From Kitasatospora sp. NBC_00458 (GTDB lineage: Bacteria > Actinomycetota > Actinomycetes > Streptomycetales > Streptomycetaceae): a DNA stretch of 64,000 bases. The translations under genes and the position numbers were made by a program. Each line of letters starts with the position of its first letter. Position 1 is the stretch's first letter. The stretch spans positions 3,535,001 through 3,599,000 of the forward strand of contig NZ_CP107904.1 in the NCBI RefSeq assembly GCF_036013975.1, read 5' to 3'. Of this stretch, positions 54,710 to 64,000 are shown one piece after another. The notes beneath the pieces were generated by a model. It worked only from the letters and a program-made list of their open reading frames with translations, had not been told where the DNA came from and ran no database searches.

Positions 54710-54826
54710 GCCCCGCCTCCTCGTGTCCCCTGGTCCGGGAACTCGTCATGCCAAGCGCCGCCCGGGGCCGGGCCATTCCCGCCCTCGGCCGTCCCGGGGT
54801 GGGTGGGTGGGCGGCCTCACGGGGGG

Positions 54827-55612
54827 CTACTTCGGGTCGCGGTCGAAGGTGGCGGTGGACCAGCGGTAGCCGAGGAGTGCGAGGCCGAGGCACCAGGCGA
54901 GGGCGAGCCATCCGCTGTGGCCGATCCCGGTGCCCAGGAGCAGGCCGCGCAGGGTCTCGATGGCGGGCGTGAACGGCTGGTACTCGGCGACCGGCTGGAA
55001 CCAGCCCGGCATGGAGTCGACCGGGACGAACGCACTGGACAGCAGCGGCAGCAGGATCAGCGGCATCGCGCTGTTGCCCGCCGCCTCGGCGTTCGGACTG
55101 ACCAGCCCCATGCCGACGGCGATCCAGGTGAGCGCCAGCGCGAAGAGCACCAGCAGCCCGAACGCCGCCAGCCACTCCACGGCGCTCGCACCGACGGACC
55201 GGAACCCGACCGCCACACCGACCGCGCCCACCAGGACCACACCCGCCACCGAGCGCAGCACACTGCCCGCCACGTGCCCCACGAGCACCGAGGGACGGTG
55301 GATCGCCATGGTCCGGAAACGGGCGATCACACCCTCCGACATGTCCGTGGACACCGACACCGCCGTACCGACCACGGTGCTCCCGACCGTCATCAGCAAC
55401 AGCCCCGGAACGATGTAGGCCACGTACGCGGAGCGGCCGCCCCCGCCGAGGCCGGCGCTCATCGTGTCACCGAAGACGTAGACGAAGAGCAGCAGCAGCA
55501 TGACCGGGGTGAGCAGCAGGTTGAGCGTCAGGGACGGGTAGCGGCGCACGTGCAGGAGGTTGCGCCGCAGCATGGTGGCGGAGTCGCGGGCGGCCAGGGC
55601 GAAGGTGCTCAT
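54827..55612 (-). CDS. ABC-2 type (DrrB-like) transporter permease
   Basis: A 261-residue permease with six predicted spans, of the DrrB drug-efflux type: LTLNLLLTPVMLLLLFVYVF near the start, YIVPGLLLMTVGSTVVGTAV, and PLILLPLLSSAFVPVDSMPG followed by FQPVAEYQPFTPAIETLRGL, which is the family's C-terminal signature. It needs a DrrA-type ATPase to move its substrate, but none is encoded in this operon: its upstream neighbour, 45 bases away, is the DUF4097 gene. The ATPase is either elsewhere or lost. Confidence 0.92.
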   Translation of the reverse strand: MSTFALAARDSATMLRRNLLHVRRYPSLTLNLLLTPVMLLLLFVYVFGDTMSAGLGGGGRSAYVAYIVPGLLLMTVGSTVVGTAVSVSTDMSEGVIARFRTMAIHRPSVLVGHVAGSVLRSVAGVVLVGAVGVAVGFRSVGASAVEWLAAFGLLVLFALALTWIAVGMGLVSPNAEAAGNSAMPLILLPLLSSAFVPVDSMPGWFQPVAEYQPFTPAIETLRGLLLGTGIGHSGWLALAWCLGLALLGYRWSTATFDRDPK

Positions 55613-55657
55613 CGGGCGTTCTCCGTGCTCGGGTGTGTGGGGTGGCCGGGGCGGGGT

Positions 55658-56323
55658 TCAGAGGCTGCGGGCGGTGATGTCGCCGTGGGCGGTGGTGGCG
55701 TGGATGGTGAGGGTGGTGGTGCCGTGGTTGGTGAGGGCGTTGTCGATGCGGCCGTGGGTGGTGCCGGCGTCGAGGGAGGCGGAGACGCCGCGGGCGGCGC
55801 CGATGGTGACGTCGCCGGATTCGGTGTGCAGGGTGACGGTGCCGTGGGTGGCCTCGGTGATGTGCAGGTCGCCCTTCAGGGTGCTGATCTCGGCGGGGCC
55901 GCCGAGGCGGCCGACGGTGATGTCGCCGGCCTGGAGGGTGAGGCGGGCGGCGGCGGTCTCGTCGAGCTTCACCGTGCCGTGGGCGCCTTCGTAGCCGACG
56001 TCGCCGAGGCGGCCGACGCCGCGCAGTTCGGCGCTGGCGGTCTTCGCCTCGACGCGGGAGCCGGCGGGCAGCCGGACGGTGACCTCGACGGCTCCGGAGG
56101 GCCCGAAGAGCTGGTTCTTCGCGGGTGCGGTCTCGATCCGCAGGACGCCGTCGCGGTAGTCGACGGTGGTCTGCTCGGCGGCCTTGAGGTCACGGCTCTT
56201 CGAGGCGTCCGCGGGCAGGACCTCGACGGTGGTGTCGGTGCGGTCGGCGGCGATGAGGCGGATCCGGCCGGCGGGGATGTCCAGGACGGTGGCGATCGGG
56301 GCGGTGGTGGCGAAGTTCCGCAT
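55658..56323 (-). CDS. DUF4097 family beta-strand repeat protein
   Basis: A 221-residue cytoplasmic protein of the DUF4097 family, predicted as a right-handed beta-helix: repeated strands such as VEVTVRLPAGSRVEAKTASA, LTLQAGDITVGRLGGPAEIS and VTLHTESGDVTIGAARGVSA. Homologues in Streptomyces usually precede an ABC ATPase and permease in one operon. Here the permease follows directly, with the ATPase missing. The ATG giving MRNFATTAPIATVLDIPAGR is the family start. Confidence 0.88.
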   Translation of the reverse strand: MRNFATTAPIATVLDIPAGRIRLIAADRTDTTVEVLPADASKSRDLKAAEQTTVDYRDGVLRIETAPAKNQLFGPSGAVEVTVRLPAGSRVEAKTASAELRGVGRLGDVGYEGAHGTVKLDETAAARLTLQAGDITVGRLGGPAEISTLKGDLHITEATHGTVTLHTESGDVTIGAARGVSASLDAGTTHGRIDNALTNHGTTTLTIHATTAHGDITARSL

Positions 56324-56344
56324 GTGGTGTGTGCTCCTGCGAGT

Positions 56345-56502
56345 CGTTGCCGTCGGCGTTTCCGACAACGGAAAAGCTACGTTGCTTTCCGACTCACAGC
56401 AACACTCTCATTGCGTCAAAACCACATAACTGCAGCTCAAGGCAGCAATATCGTTGCGGAGGACTGAAATCAAATGCAACGACCGACCCCCGAATCGTTG
56501 CA
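56345..56502 (-). promoter_or_regulatory. repeat-rich AT-rich control region of the DUF4097 operon
   Basis: CGTTGC occurs at 56345, 56380, 56452 and 56496, and its inverse GCAACG at 56476; the last two form a 7-bp inverted repeat (TGCAACG/CGTTGCA) 14 nt apart. TTTCCGAC occurs twice (56360 and 56386), once within TTTCC-N6-GGAAA. The area is AT-rich relative to its neighbours. Such clustered repeats suggest a repressor, but none is encoded beside it. Confidence 0.5.
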
Positions 56503-56559
56503 ATGAAATGACAGTGAACGCTATGCCCGCCGCCCGCCGACCGACGCCCGCACATGCGT

Positions 56560-56593
56560 CGGCGGGGTCGGCACGCCCTCGCCGACCCCGCCG
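56560..56593 (-). terminator. hairpin terminator of the dipeptidase gene
   Basis: CGGCGGGGTCGGC (56560-56572) and GCCGACCCCGCCG (56581-56593) form a perfect 13-bp stem with an 8-nt loop downstream of the membrane dipeptidase gene. Confidence 0.72.
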
Positions 56594-56620
56594 CTCACGC
56601 TCGCCCCCGAGGGGCCGGGG

Positions 56621-57862
56621 TCAGGAGCCGTCGAGCTGCCCGATGGTGGCGAGGGACGGCGTCCGCCCCGCGGCGCGCAGCCGGGCCCCGGCCGCCTCGG
56701 CGTCGCGCAGGACGCGGACCGCGTTGTGCCAGGTCAGCTTCCCGAGGTCGGTCGCCGACCAGCCGCGGCGCAGGAGTTCGCCGATCAGGTTGGGGTAGCC
56801 GGCGACGTCGTCGAGGCCGGCCGGGAGGAACGCGGTGCCGTCGAAGTCGCCGCCGATGCCGATGTGGTCGATGCCCGCGACCTCGCGCATGTGGTCGAGG
56901 TGGTCGGCGACGGTGGACGCGGTGGCCGCCGGGCGCGGGTTGGCCTCCTCGAAGGCGCGCTGGCAAGCCATCCCGTCGGGCGTGATGTCGAGCGCGTCGA
57001 AGCCGTGCGCGGCCATGTTGTCGTCGGCGGAGCGGGTCCACTCGATGGCGGCGGGCAGGATGAACTTGGGGACGAAGGTGGCCATCGCCACGCCGCCGTT
57101 GGCGGGCAGCGCCGCGAGCACGTCGTCGGGGACGTTGCGCGGGTGGGGGCAGACGGCGCGCGCGGAGGAGTGCGAGAAGATCACCGGCGCCTCGGTGACC
57201 CGCAGCGCGTCGCGCATGGTGTCGGCGGAGACGTGCGAGAGGTCGACCAGCATGCCGAGCCGGTTCATCTCCCGGACGACCTCCTCGCCGAAGGCCGTGA
57301 GGCCGCCGGCGGCGGGCTCGTCGGTGGCGGAGTCGGCCCACGGGGTGTTGTCGTTGTGGGTGAGCGTCAGGTACCGGACGCCGAGGGCGTACAGGGCGCG
57401 CAGGGTGGCGAGCGAGCAGTCGATGGAGTGGCCGCCCTCGGCACCCATCAGGGAGGCGATCCGGCCCTCGGCGCGGGCGGCTTCGAGGTCGTCGGCGGTG
57501 AGCGCGAGCCGCAGCCGGTCGGGGAAGCGGTCGACCAGGGCGTGGACGAAGTCGATCTGCTCCAGGGTGGCGCTGACGGCGTGGTCCCCGGCGAGCCGGG
57601 AGGGGACGTAGACGGACCAGAACTGCGCGCCGACCCCGCCCGCGTCGAGGCGGGCGAGGTCGGTGTGCAGGCGGGCGCTCTGGTCGGCGGCCAGGTCGAG
57701 CGCGTCGAGGTCGTAGCCGGCCAGTTCGCGCATCGCCCACGGGAGGTCGTTGTGGCCGTCCACCACGGGGGTCTCGCGGAGGACCGCCCCGGCGCGCTCC
57801 AGCAGGGCCGGAGTGACGCCGGGGGCGGCGGAGGCAGAAGGATCCAGCAGCTCAGAGGTCAT
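56621..57862 (-). CDS. membrane dipeptidase (renal dipeptidase family, M19)
   Basis: A 413-residue zinc dipeptidase of the M19 family. Ligands are His and Asp in [12 protein letters not shown], the bridging Glu in [11 protein letters not shown], His in [12 protein letters not shown], His in [20 protein letters not shown], and Asp in [11 protein letters not shown]. It hydrolyses dipeptides, including some D-residue and dehydro-dipeptides. There is no signal peptide or lipobox, so it is probably cytoplasmic, unlike the mammalian enzyme. The purE start codon is 557 bases upstream, and the same order is seen in other streptomycetes. There is no strong ribosome binding site, and the message may be leaderless. 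Confidence 0.94.
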   Translation of the reverse strand: MTSELLDPSASAAPGVTPALLERAGAVLRETPVVDGHNDLPWAMRELAGYDLDALDLAADQSARLHTDLARLDAGGVGAQFWSVYVPSRLAGDHAVSATLEQIDFVHALVDRFPDRLRLALTADDLEAARAEGRIASLMGAEGGHSIDCSLATLRALYALGVRYLTLTHNDNTPWADSATDEPAAGGLTAFGEEVVREMNRLGMLVDLSHVSADTMRDALRVTEAPVIFSHSSARAVCPHPRNVPDDVLAALPANGGVAMATFVPKFILPAAIEWTRSADDNMAAHGFDALDITPDGMACQRAFEEANPRPAATASTVADHLDHMREVAGIDHIGIGGDFDGTAFLPAGLDDVAGYPNLIGELLRRGWSATDLGKLTWHNAVRVLRDAEAAGARLRAAGRTPSLATIGQLDGS

Positions 57863-57885
57863 ACGAGCTGTTGTATCCGATATGC

Positions 57886-58419
57886 CTACTTTCCAAAGCC
57901 GAACGAGGGGGAACCCGCCACCTTGGCCCGAAGCTTCCGGCCCTTCTCGGTGGCCTGGTTGTTCAGCTCGGCCTGGAAGTCCGCCATCTTCTCGGTCAGC
58001 TCCGGGTCGAACGCGGCCAGGATCCGCACCGCCAGCAGGCCCGCGTTGCGCGCGCCCCCCACCGAGACGGTCGCCACCGGCACGCCGGCCGGCATCTGCA
58101 CGATCGACAGCAGGCTGTCCATGCCGTCCAGGTAGCGCAGCGGCACCGGCACGCCGATCACCGGCAGCGGAGTGACGGAGGCCAGCATGCCCGGCAGGTG
58201 GGCGGCGCCGCCGGCACCGGCGATGATCGCCTTCAGGCCGCGCCCGTGGGCCTTCTCGCCGTACGCCACCATCTCGCGGGGCATCCGGTGCGCCGAGACG
58301 ACGTCGACCTCGTAGGGGATCTCGAACTCGTCGAGGGCCTGGGCGGCGGCCTCCATCACGGGCCAGTCGGAGTCGGAGCCCATGACGATGCCGACCAGGG
58401 GCGCGGTGGGGGAGGTCAT
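57886..58419 (-). CDS. purE: N5-carboxyaminoimidazole ribonucleotide mutase
   Basis: A 177-residue class I PurE that converts N5-CAIR to CAIR in purine synthesis. [20 protein letters not shown] at the N-terminus, the catalytic-His segment [15 protein letters not shown], and [18 protein letters not shown] with [20 protein letters not shown] are all standard. The ATG overlaps the purK stop by four bases (ATGA), so both halves of the step are made together. Confidence 0.97.
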   Translation of the reverse strand: MTSPTAPLVGIVMGSDSDWPVMEAAAQALDEFEIPYEVDVVSAHRMPREMVAYGEKAHGRGLKAIIAGAGGAAHLPGMLASVTPLPVIGVPVPLRYLDGMDSLLSIVQMPAGVPVATVSVGGARNAGLLAVRILAAFDPELTEKMADFQAELNNQATEKGRKLRAKVAGSPSFGFGK

Positions 58420-59573
58420 TCGGTGATCGTTCCTCGCAGGTAGGCGGCCGCGTGACGGGCGCGCTCACGGACGTCGTCGAGGTCGTCCCCGAAGACGTTG
58501 ACGTGGCCGACCTTGCGGCCGGGCTTCACGTCCTTGCCGTACATGTGGATCCGCAGACCGGGGTCGCGGGCCATGCAGTGCAGGAAGGCGTGGTACATGT
58601 CCGGGTAGTCGCCGCCGAGGACGTTGACCATGACCGTCCACCTGGCGCGCGGCCGGGGGTCGCCGAGCGGCAGGTCGAGGACGGCCCGCAGGTGGTTCTC
58701 GAACTGCGAGGTGACCGCGCCGTCCTGGCTCCAGTGCCCGGAGTTGTGCGGGCGCATGGCCAGCTCGTTGACCAGGATCCGGCCGTCCCGGGTCTGGAAC
58801 AGCTCGACCGCCAGGTGGCCGGTGATCTCCAGCTCGCCGGCGATCCGCAGGGCCAGCTGCTGGGCCTCGTCGGACAGGGCCGGGTCGAGGTCGGGCGCGG
58901 GGGCGGTGACCTCGGCGCAGACGCCGTTCTCCTGGACGCTCTCCACCACCGGGTAGGCGACCGCCTGCCCACTGGGCGAGCGGACCACGTTGGCGGCCAG
59001 CTCGCGGACGAAGTCGACCTTCTCCTCCGCCAGCACCGGGACGCCGGCCCGGAACGGGGCCTCGGCCTCCGCCTCGTCGCCGACGACCCACACGCCCTTG
59101 CCGTCGTAGCCGCCGCGCACCGTCTTCAGGACCACCGGGTAGCCGGCGCCCTCCGCCGCGAACGCGGTCACGTCGGCCGGGTCGGCGACGAGCCGGTGCC
59201 GGGGGCAGGGCACGCCGATGGAGTCGAGCCTGGCCCGCATCACGCCCTTGTCCTGGGCGTTGACCAACGCCTCCGGGCCGGGGCGGACGGCGATGCCGTC
59301 GGCCTGGAGGGCCCGCAGGTGCTCGGTCGGCACGTGCTCGTGGTCGAAGGTGATCACGTCGCAGCCGGCCGCGAAGCGGCGCAGGGTGTCGAGGTCGCGG
59401 TAGTCGCCGAGGACCACGTCGGAGACGACCTGTGCGGCCGAGTCCTGGGGGGTGTCGGCGAGGAGCTTGAACCGGATCCCGAGCGGGATGCCCGCTTGGT
59501 GCGCCATGCGGGCGAGCTGCCCGCCTCCGATCATGCCCACCACTGGAAAATTCGCATTGCCCGGGGAAGTCAC
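58416..59573 (-). CDS. purK: N5-carboxyaminoimidazole ribonucleotide synthase
   Basis: A 385-residue ATP-grasp enzyme that makes N5-CAIR from AIR, bicarbonate and ATP, feeding PurE. The N-terminal loop [20 protein letters not shown], the ATP-binding [20 protein letters not shown], and the metal-binding end [20 protein letters not shown] are clear. The GTG start giving [20 protein letters not shown] is preferred; upstream in-frame residues are not conserved-looking. The promoter would lie in the 242-base gap shared with the divergent GtrA gene. Confidence 0.96.
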   Translation of the reverse strand: MTSPGNANFPVVGMIGGGQLARMAHQAGIPLGIRFKLLADTPQDSAAQVVSDVVLGDYRDLDTLRRFAAGCDVITFDHEHVPTEHLRALQADGIAVRPGPEALVNAQDKGVMRARLDSIGVPCPRHRLVADPADVTAFAAEGAGYPVVLKTVRGGYDGKGVWVVGDEAEAEAPFRAGVPVLAEEKVDFVRELAANVVRSPSGQAVAYPVVESVQENGVCAEVTAPAPDLDPALSDEAQQLALRIAGELEITGHLAVELFQTRDGRILVNELAMRPHNSGHWSQDGAVTSQFENHLRAVLDLPLGDPRPRARWTVMVNVLGGDYPDMYHAFLHCMARDPGLRIHMYGKDVKPGRKVGHVNVFGDDLDDVRERARHAAAYLRGTITE

Positions 59574-59815
59574 CCCGCCAGGATATCCGGGCCGGTGGGA
59601 GGGCGTGGAACCGCTCCGGCAGTCGGGGCGTCTACGGCCAGGGGCCTGTTCGGTGCCGTACGGAGGGGCTGAGCCGATCGGCGGAACCGGGTAGCCTGGA
59701 CGGCCAGGTCCTGGTACGCGTGATCCGATCATGTACGTGCACGCAGGGCTCAAGGGGCCGTCGGCGTTCGCGCACCGGGCCCCTTTCGTCCGCAGGCACA
59801 TGGAGGCAGCCCGGT

Positions 59816-60436
59816 ATGGCGACGACTACGGCGTCGAACCCCTCGCTGGCGCAGAGGCTGCGCGACGTGCCGGGCAAGCTGCGCGGCATGTCGGGCGAGA
59901 TGGTGAAGTTCGGCATCGTCGGCCTCAGCGGCGTGGTGGTCAACTTCGCCGTCTTCTGGGTCTGCCTCAACGGCCTGCACCTGGCCTCGCTGCGCTCCAA
60001 CATCGCCGCCACGCTGGTCGCGATCGCCACCAACTACCTGGGCTACCGCTACTGGCTGTACCGGGACCGGGACGCCGCCTCGCGCAAGCGCGAGATCACC
60101 CTCTTCCTGGTGTTCAGCGGCGCCGGCATGCTGATCGAAACCGGCCTGCTGGGCTTCACGGTCTACGTGCTCGGCCTCTCCTCGCACTTCGAGCAGCTGG
60201 CCGCCAAGGTGGCCGGCCTCGGGCTCGGCACGGTGTTCCGCTTCATCTCGTACCGGACCTGGGTGTTCAAGGCCGTCCCGGAGGCCGCGGAGGCCGCCGC
60301 CACCACGCCCGCCGCCGCCACCGGCGCCGCTCCGGGAACCGCCACCGCTCCGGGGACCGCCCCGGCGGCCGCGGTGGTCGCCCAGGCCGAGCTGGTGCTC
60401 GCCGCCGAGCAGATCCGGTACGCCAAGGCCGAGTAG
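59816..60436 (+). CDS. GtrA family membrane protein
   Basis: A 206-residue protein with four membrane spans: KFGIVGLSGVVVNFAVFWVC, LRSNIAATLVAIATNYLGYR, LFLVFSGAGMLIETGLLGFT and AAKVAGLGLGTVFRFISYRT. GtrA proteins are thought to flip or support transfer of polyprenyl-linked sugars, so it may serve the wall-polymer genes nearby. The C-terminal ~50 residues are an Ala/Pro/Thr-rich extension. The start has GGAGG nine bases upstream, and TAGCCT at 59692-59697 is a possible -10 box. It is divergent from purK. Confidence 0.92.
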   Translation: MATTTASNPSLAQRLRDVPGKLRGMSGEMVKFGIVGLSGVVVNFAVFWVCLNGLHLASLRSNIAATLVAIATNYLGYRYWLYRDRDAASRKREITLFLVFSGAGMLIETGLLGFTVYVLGLSSHFEQLAAKVAGLGLGTVFRFISYRTWVFKAVPEAAEAAATTPAAATGAAPGTATAPGTAPAAAVVAQAELVLAAEQIRYAKAE

Positions 60437-60612
60437 CGGCCCCTGGCCCCCGCCTGCCCGCCGTCCTCCACCCGCCCCGCCCCCGCCGGGCCGTGCCCGG
60501 ACGCCCCCCGCCCCGCTTGCCCCGCCCGCTCCGGCAGGAGGACAGTGGTGACCGGGGGTCGTGGACCCGGCCTGCGAACGATCATGGCCGAGGGGGGACG
60601 AGGAGGAGCGTC

Positions 60613-60909
60613 ATGGCGTTCGTCCAGATCATCGACTGCAGGACCGACAGGGTGGACGAGCTCAACGGTCTGCTGGACCGCTGGGCCGAGCAGACCGAAG
60701 GCCGTCGGACGGTCGACCACGCGATGCTGGCCACCGACCGGTCGGACCCCCGGCACGTGGTGGAGATCGTCGAGTTCGCGTCCTACGAGGACGCGATGCG
60801 CAACTCCCGCCTGCCGGAGACCGACCGGATCTTCCGCGAGATGGTGGCGCTCTGCGACGGACCGCCCGCGTTCACCGACCTCGACGTGGTCCGGGACGCC
60901 CGGTTCTGA
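60613..60909 (+). CDS. small conserved protein, dimeric alpha-beta-barrel type
   Basis: A 98-residue protein that I recognise only as a conserved streptomycete type. Its pattern, FVQIIDCRTDRVDELNGLLD then VVEIVEFASYEDAMRNSRLP, with alternating strand and helix, suggests a ferredoxin-like fold of the antibiotic-monooxygenase or dimeric alpha-beta-barrel group. No catalytic residue stands out. The ATG has a strong site (GAGGAGGAG). It is 176 bases after the GtrA gene and may have its own promoter. Confidence 0.8.
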   Translation: MAFVQIIDCRTDRVDELNGLLDRWAEQTEGRRTVDHAMLATDRSDPRHVVEIVEFASYEDAMRNSRLPETDRIFREMVALCDGPPAFTDLDVVRDARF

Positions 60910-61008
60910 CCCCGCCGTCCCGCGTACCCCCCGGTCGGCCCCGCGGACCCGCGTACCGGCGGGCCGCCCGCCGGCGGGCCCCCCGGGCGCCGTGCCCGGC
61001 GCGACCGG

Positions 61009-62256
61009 CTACACGTCGCGCCGGCTGCGTCCGAGGAAGAGCGCGAACACCGCCGGCCGCAGCGAGAGCAGTTCCAGCCGGCCGCCGTCCGCCTCCGCGA
61101 GGTCACGGGCGACGGCCAGCCCGATCCCGGTCGAGTTCCGGCCGCTGACCGCGCGTTCGAAGACCCGGTTGCCCAGCTCCGCCGGCACCCCGGGGCCCTC
61201 GTCCTGCACCTCGACCACCACCGAGGTCCCGGAGGGCCGGACCCGCAGGGTGATCGTCCCGGCGCCGTGCATCAGCGAGTTCTCGATCAGGGTGGCCAGC
61301 ACCTGGGCCACCGTGCCGGGGGTGCCGACGGCGGTGACCCCGCGCAGGCCCTCGACCTGGAGCACCCGGCCGGTGCCGCGCAGCGACGCCCCCCACTCCT
61401 CCACCTGCTGCTTGACGACGTCGTCGAGGTCGAAGGCGACGGCGGTGGGGCTGCGCGGGTCGCGCTGGGTGGTGAGCAGCCGCTGGACGACGTCGGTGAG
61501 CCGCTCGACCTGCTGGAGGGCGATGGTGGCCTCCTCCTTGACGGTCTCCGGGTCCTCGGCGAGCGCGGTGATCTCCTCCAGCCGCATGGAGAGCGCGGTG
61601 AGCGGGGTGCGCAGCTGGTGCGAGGCGTCGGCGGCGAGCCGGCGTTCGGCGGTGAGCATCCGGGCGATCCGCTCGGCGCTGACGTCGAGCACCTCCGCGA
61701 CCCGGTCGAGCTCGGGCACGCCGTAGCGGCGGTCGCGCGGTCGCGGGTCGCCGGAGCCGAGCCGCTCGGCGGTCTCGGCGAGGTCGGTGAGCGGGCGGGC
61801 GAGCCGCTTGGCCTGCCAGACCGCGAGGGCGACGGCGGCCTGCACGGCGAGCAGGGCGACCACGCCGAGCAGCAGCAGCATGTTGGCGATCTCGTGGTCG
61901 ACGGCGGCCCGGGACTGCTCGACGGTGACGGTCTCGCCGCTGACGCCCCGCTCCACCGCCTTCAGCGGGTGCTCGCCCTCGGGCCGGCGTCCGCTGGAGA
62001 CGATCGCCTGGCCGGGGATGGCCACCTCGACGTACTGGCCCTCGGAGACCTGGTTGGCGAACTTGTCGCCGGTGACCGGCTCGTTGGCCGCCAGCCGGTT
62101 CTCGACCAGGGAGAGCACCCGGACGGCGGCGGCGTCCACCCGGTCCTGGGCGGAGCTGACGATGGTGCGCTTCTCCACCAGGGCGAGCGGGACACAGAAC
62201 ACGACGACGACCACGAGGACGACGCCGAGCAGCGAGTTGATCATCCGGCGCTTCAC
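61009..62256 (-). CDS. two-component sensor histidine kinase
   Basis: A 415-residue membrane kinase. Two spans (about 7-26 and 125-147) flank an extracytoplasmic sensor domain of ~100 residues. A HAMP-like linker follows (AKRLARPLTDLAETAERLGS), then the H-box ADASHQLRTPLTALS with phosphoacceptor His213, the N-box ATLIENSLMHGAGT, and the G-boxes VQDEGPGVP and GIGLAVARDLAEADGG. It lies 151 bases downstream of its response regulator gene, a larger gap than usual, and the gap carries tandem repeats. The signal is unknown. Confidence 0.93.
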   Translation of the reverse strand: MKRRMINSLLGVVLVVVVVFCVPLALVEKRTIVSSAQDRVDAAAVRVLSLVENRLAANEPVTGDKFANQVSEGQYVEVAIPGQAIVSSGRRPEGEHPLKAVERGVSGETVTVEQSRAAVDHEIANMLLLLGVVALLAVQAAVALAVWQAKRLARPLTDLAETAERLGSGDPRPRDRRYGVPELDRVAEVLDVSAERIARMLTAERRLAADASHQLRTPLTALSMRLEEITALAEDPETVKEEATIALQQVERLTDVVQRLLTTQRDPRSPTAVAFDLDDVVKQQVEEWGASLRGTGRVLQVEGLRGVTAVGTPGTVAQVLATLIENSLMHGAGTITLRVRPSGTSVVVEVQDEGPGVPAELGNRVFERAVSGRNSTGIGLAVARDLAEADGGRLELLSLRPAVFALFLGRSRRDV

Positions 62257-62294
62257 GCTGCCGCTCCCCGTGGTGGTGCGAAGTGGTGGTGCCC

Positions 62295-62350
62295 GACCCG
62301 GTGTGCCAGACCCGGTGTGCCCGACCCGGTGTGCCCGACCCGGTGTGCCC
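62295..62350. repeat. four 14-bp tandem repeats inside the two-component operon
   Basis: The unit GACCCGGTGTGCCC (last base A in the first copy) occurs four times from 62295. It sits in the spacer between the response regulator and kinase genes. Confidence 0.85.
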
Positions 62351-62407
62351 GCCGCGGCGGCGCCCGACGCGGTCGGACCGGGTCCGCCCGGGCGGGTGCT
62401 GCCCGGG

Positions 62408-63082
<675 letters not shown>

Positions 63083-63345
63083 GGGGTGATGGTAGTCCGC
63101 CGGGCTACAGCCGTTGCGGCCGTGAGGTAGTTCACAGTGCGTGATCGTTATACGGAGGGCGATCGGCGCTCAACGGACACGCCCGGGCCGCCCGTTCGGC
63201 GAAGATTCTGCTTTTGGATCTTGCAACCGAAGGAATTCAGGCGGGCTTACCATGGATCGATCAAGCGAATCTGTCGGCAGCTTTACCATCGGCATACCTA
63301 ATTGCCGTGTTTTGTCAGCTGATGACGCCAAATATCGCCACGTAG

Positions 63346-63407
63346 AGTGGTTCCGTCCACGTCCGCCGCCACCCCCCTTGGCGGACGCTGTCAGGCAAGG
63401 AACCACT
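63346..63407 (+). promoter_or_regulatory. nested hairpin leader that covers the POT ribosome binding site
   Basis: AGTGGTTCC (63346-63354) pairs with GGAACCACT (63399-63407), and inside it CGTCCGCC (63360-63367) pairs with GGCGGACG (63380-63387). The ribosome binding site CAAGGA (63396-63401) overlaps the outer stem, and the ATG is five bases further on. Folding would hide the site. The 329-base gap upstream (63083-63411) is AT-rich and shows no gene or confident promoter. Confidence 0.6.
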
Positions 63408-63411
63408 ACAC

Positions 63412-64000
<589 letters not shown>

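Noticed and set aside
50152..54972. A 1606-codon plus-strand open frame
   Set aside because: It runs through LCP5 (antisense), ugd (out of frame) and several spacers, with low-complexity composition and no domains.

Overview
The window is a high-GC, gene-dense stretch of an actinomycete chromosome, almost certainly from the Streptomycetaceae (Streptomyces or Kitasatospora). The grounds are: a near-canonical WhiB; the neighbourhood ahcY / CDF transporter / SIS isomerase / manB / DUF3499 / large glycosyltransferase / whiB / cofD-fbiB / LytR-CpsA-Psr genes / ugd / purE-purK / GtrA, which from memory follows the conserved core of Streptomyces chromosomes; coenzyme F420 genes; many GTG starts; strong GC bias at codon position 3; and a streptomycete-type rRNA leader at the left edge. 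I cannot place it to species. No prophage, insertion sequence, CRISPR array, tRNA or complete rRNA gene was seen.

Layout. 1-388: promoter and leader of an rRNA operon read leftwards; its 16S gene lies outside the window. 389-5207: SpoIIM-like and RDD membrane proteins, a hypothetical protein, and a SigE-family sigma factor translationally coupled to a membrane partner. 5378-12478: ahcY, a cation-diffusion transporter, and a mannose-metabolism group (SIS isomerase, Trm112-like protein, manB), then DUF3499 and a degenerate zincin. 12569-19984: a DUF5719 protein and a very large membrane glycosyltransferase, then whiB with a likely BldD-type operator, and a cysteine dioxygenase-like protein. 20054-26797: F420 genes (cofD/fbiA and fbiB), a RelE/Phd toxin-antitoxin pair, a DNA glycosylase, a SnoaL-like protein, a peptidoglycan amidase and a TIGR03089 protein.

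26834-40865 is dominated by cell-envelope polymer assembly: four LytR-CpsA-Psr (LCP) genes, a glycosyltransferase and a hexapeptide acetyltransferase, broken by a MacB/FtsX-type ABC exporter and an ssuE-like flavin reductase preceded by a Cys-rich leader peptide. A fifth LCP gene lies at 50272-51555, head-to-head with a UDP-glucose dehydrogenase gene. 40964-50006 is more accessory: a secreted RNase with a barstar inhibitor, two cyclophilins (one strikingly eukaryote-like), a TetR/DoxX pair with a clear operator, a methyltransferase, a flavoprotein oxidoreductase, a secreted four-repeat cysteine protein, DUF397, an acetyltransferase and a stand-alone ketosynthase.

53234-64000: a TIGR04222 membrane protein, a CoA-binding protein, an ABC-2 permease without its ATPase next to a DUF4097 protein, a membrane dipeptidase, purE-purK, GtrA, a small conserved protein, a two-component system, and the start of a POT-family peptide transporter whose 5' leader can fold over its ribosome binding site. 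Convergent gene pairs are usually separated by strong GC-rich hairpins.

Functionally the window joins housekeeping (methyl cycle, purine synthesis, F420) with cell-wall glycopolymer export and attachment. The features that most deserve a second look are the four-repeat secreted protein, the Cys leader peptide before ssuE, the structured leader of the POT gene, the ATPase-less ABC locus, and the Q/Y-rich tail of the giant glycosyltransferase.
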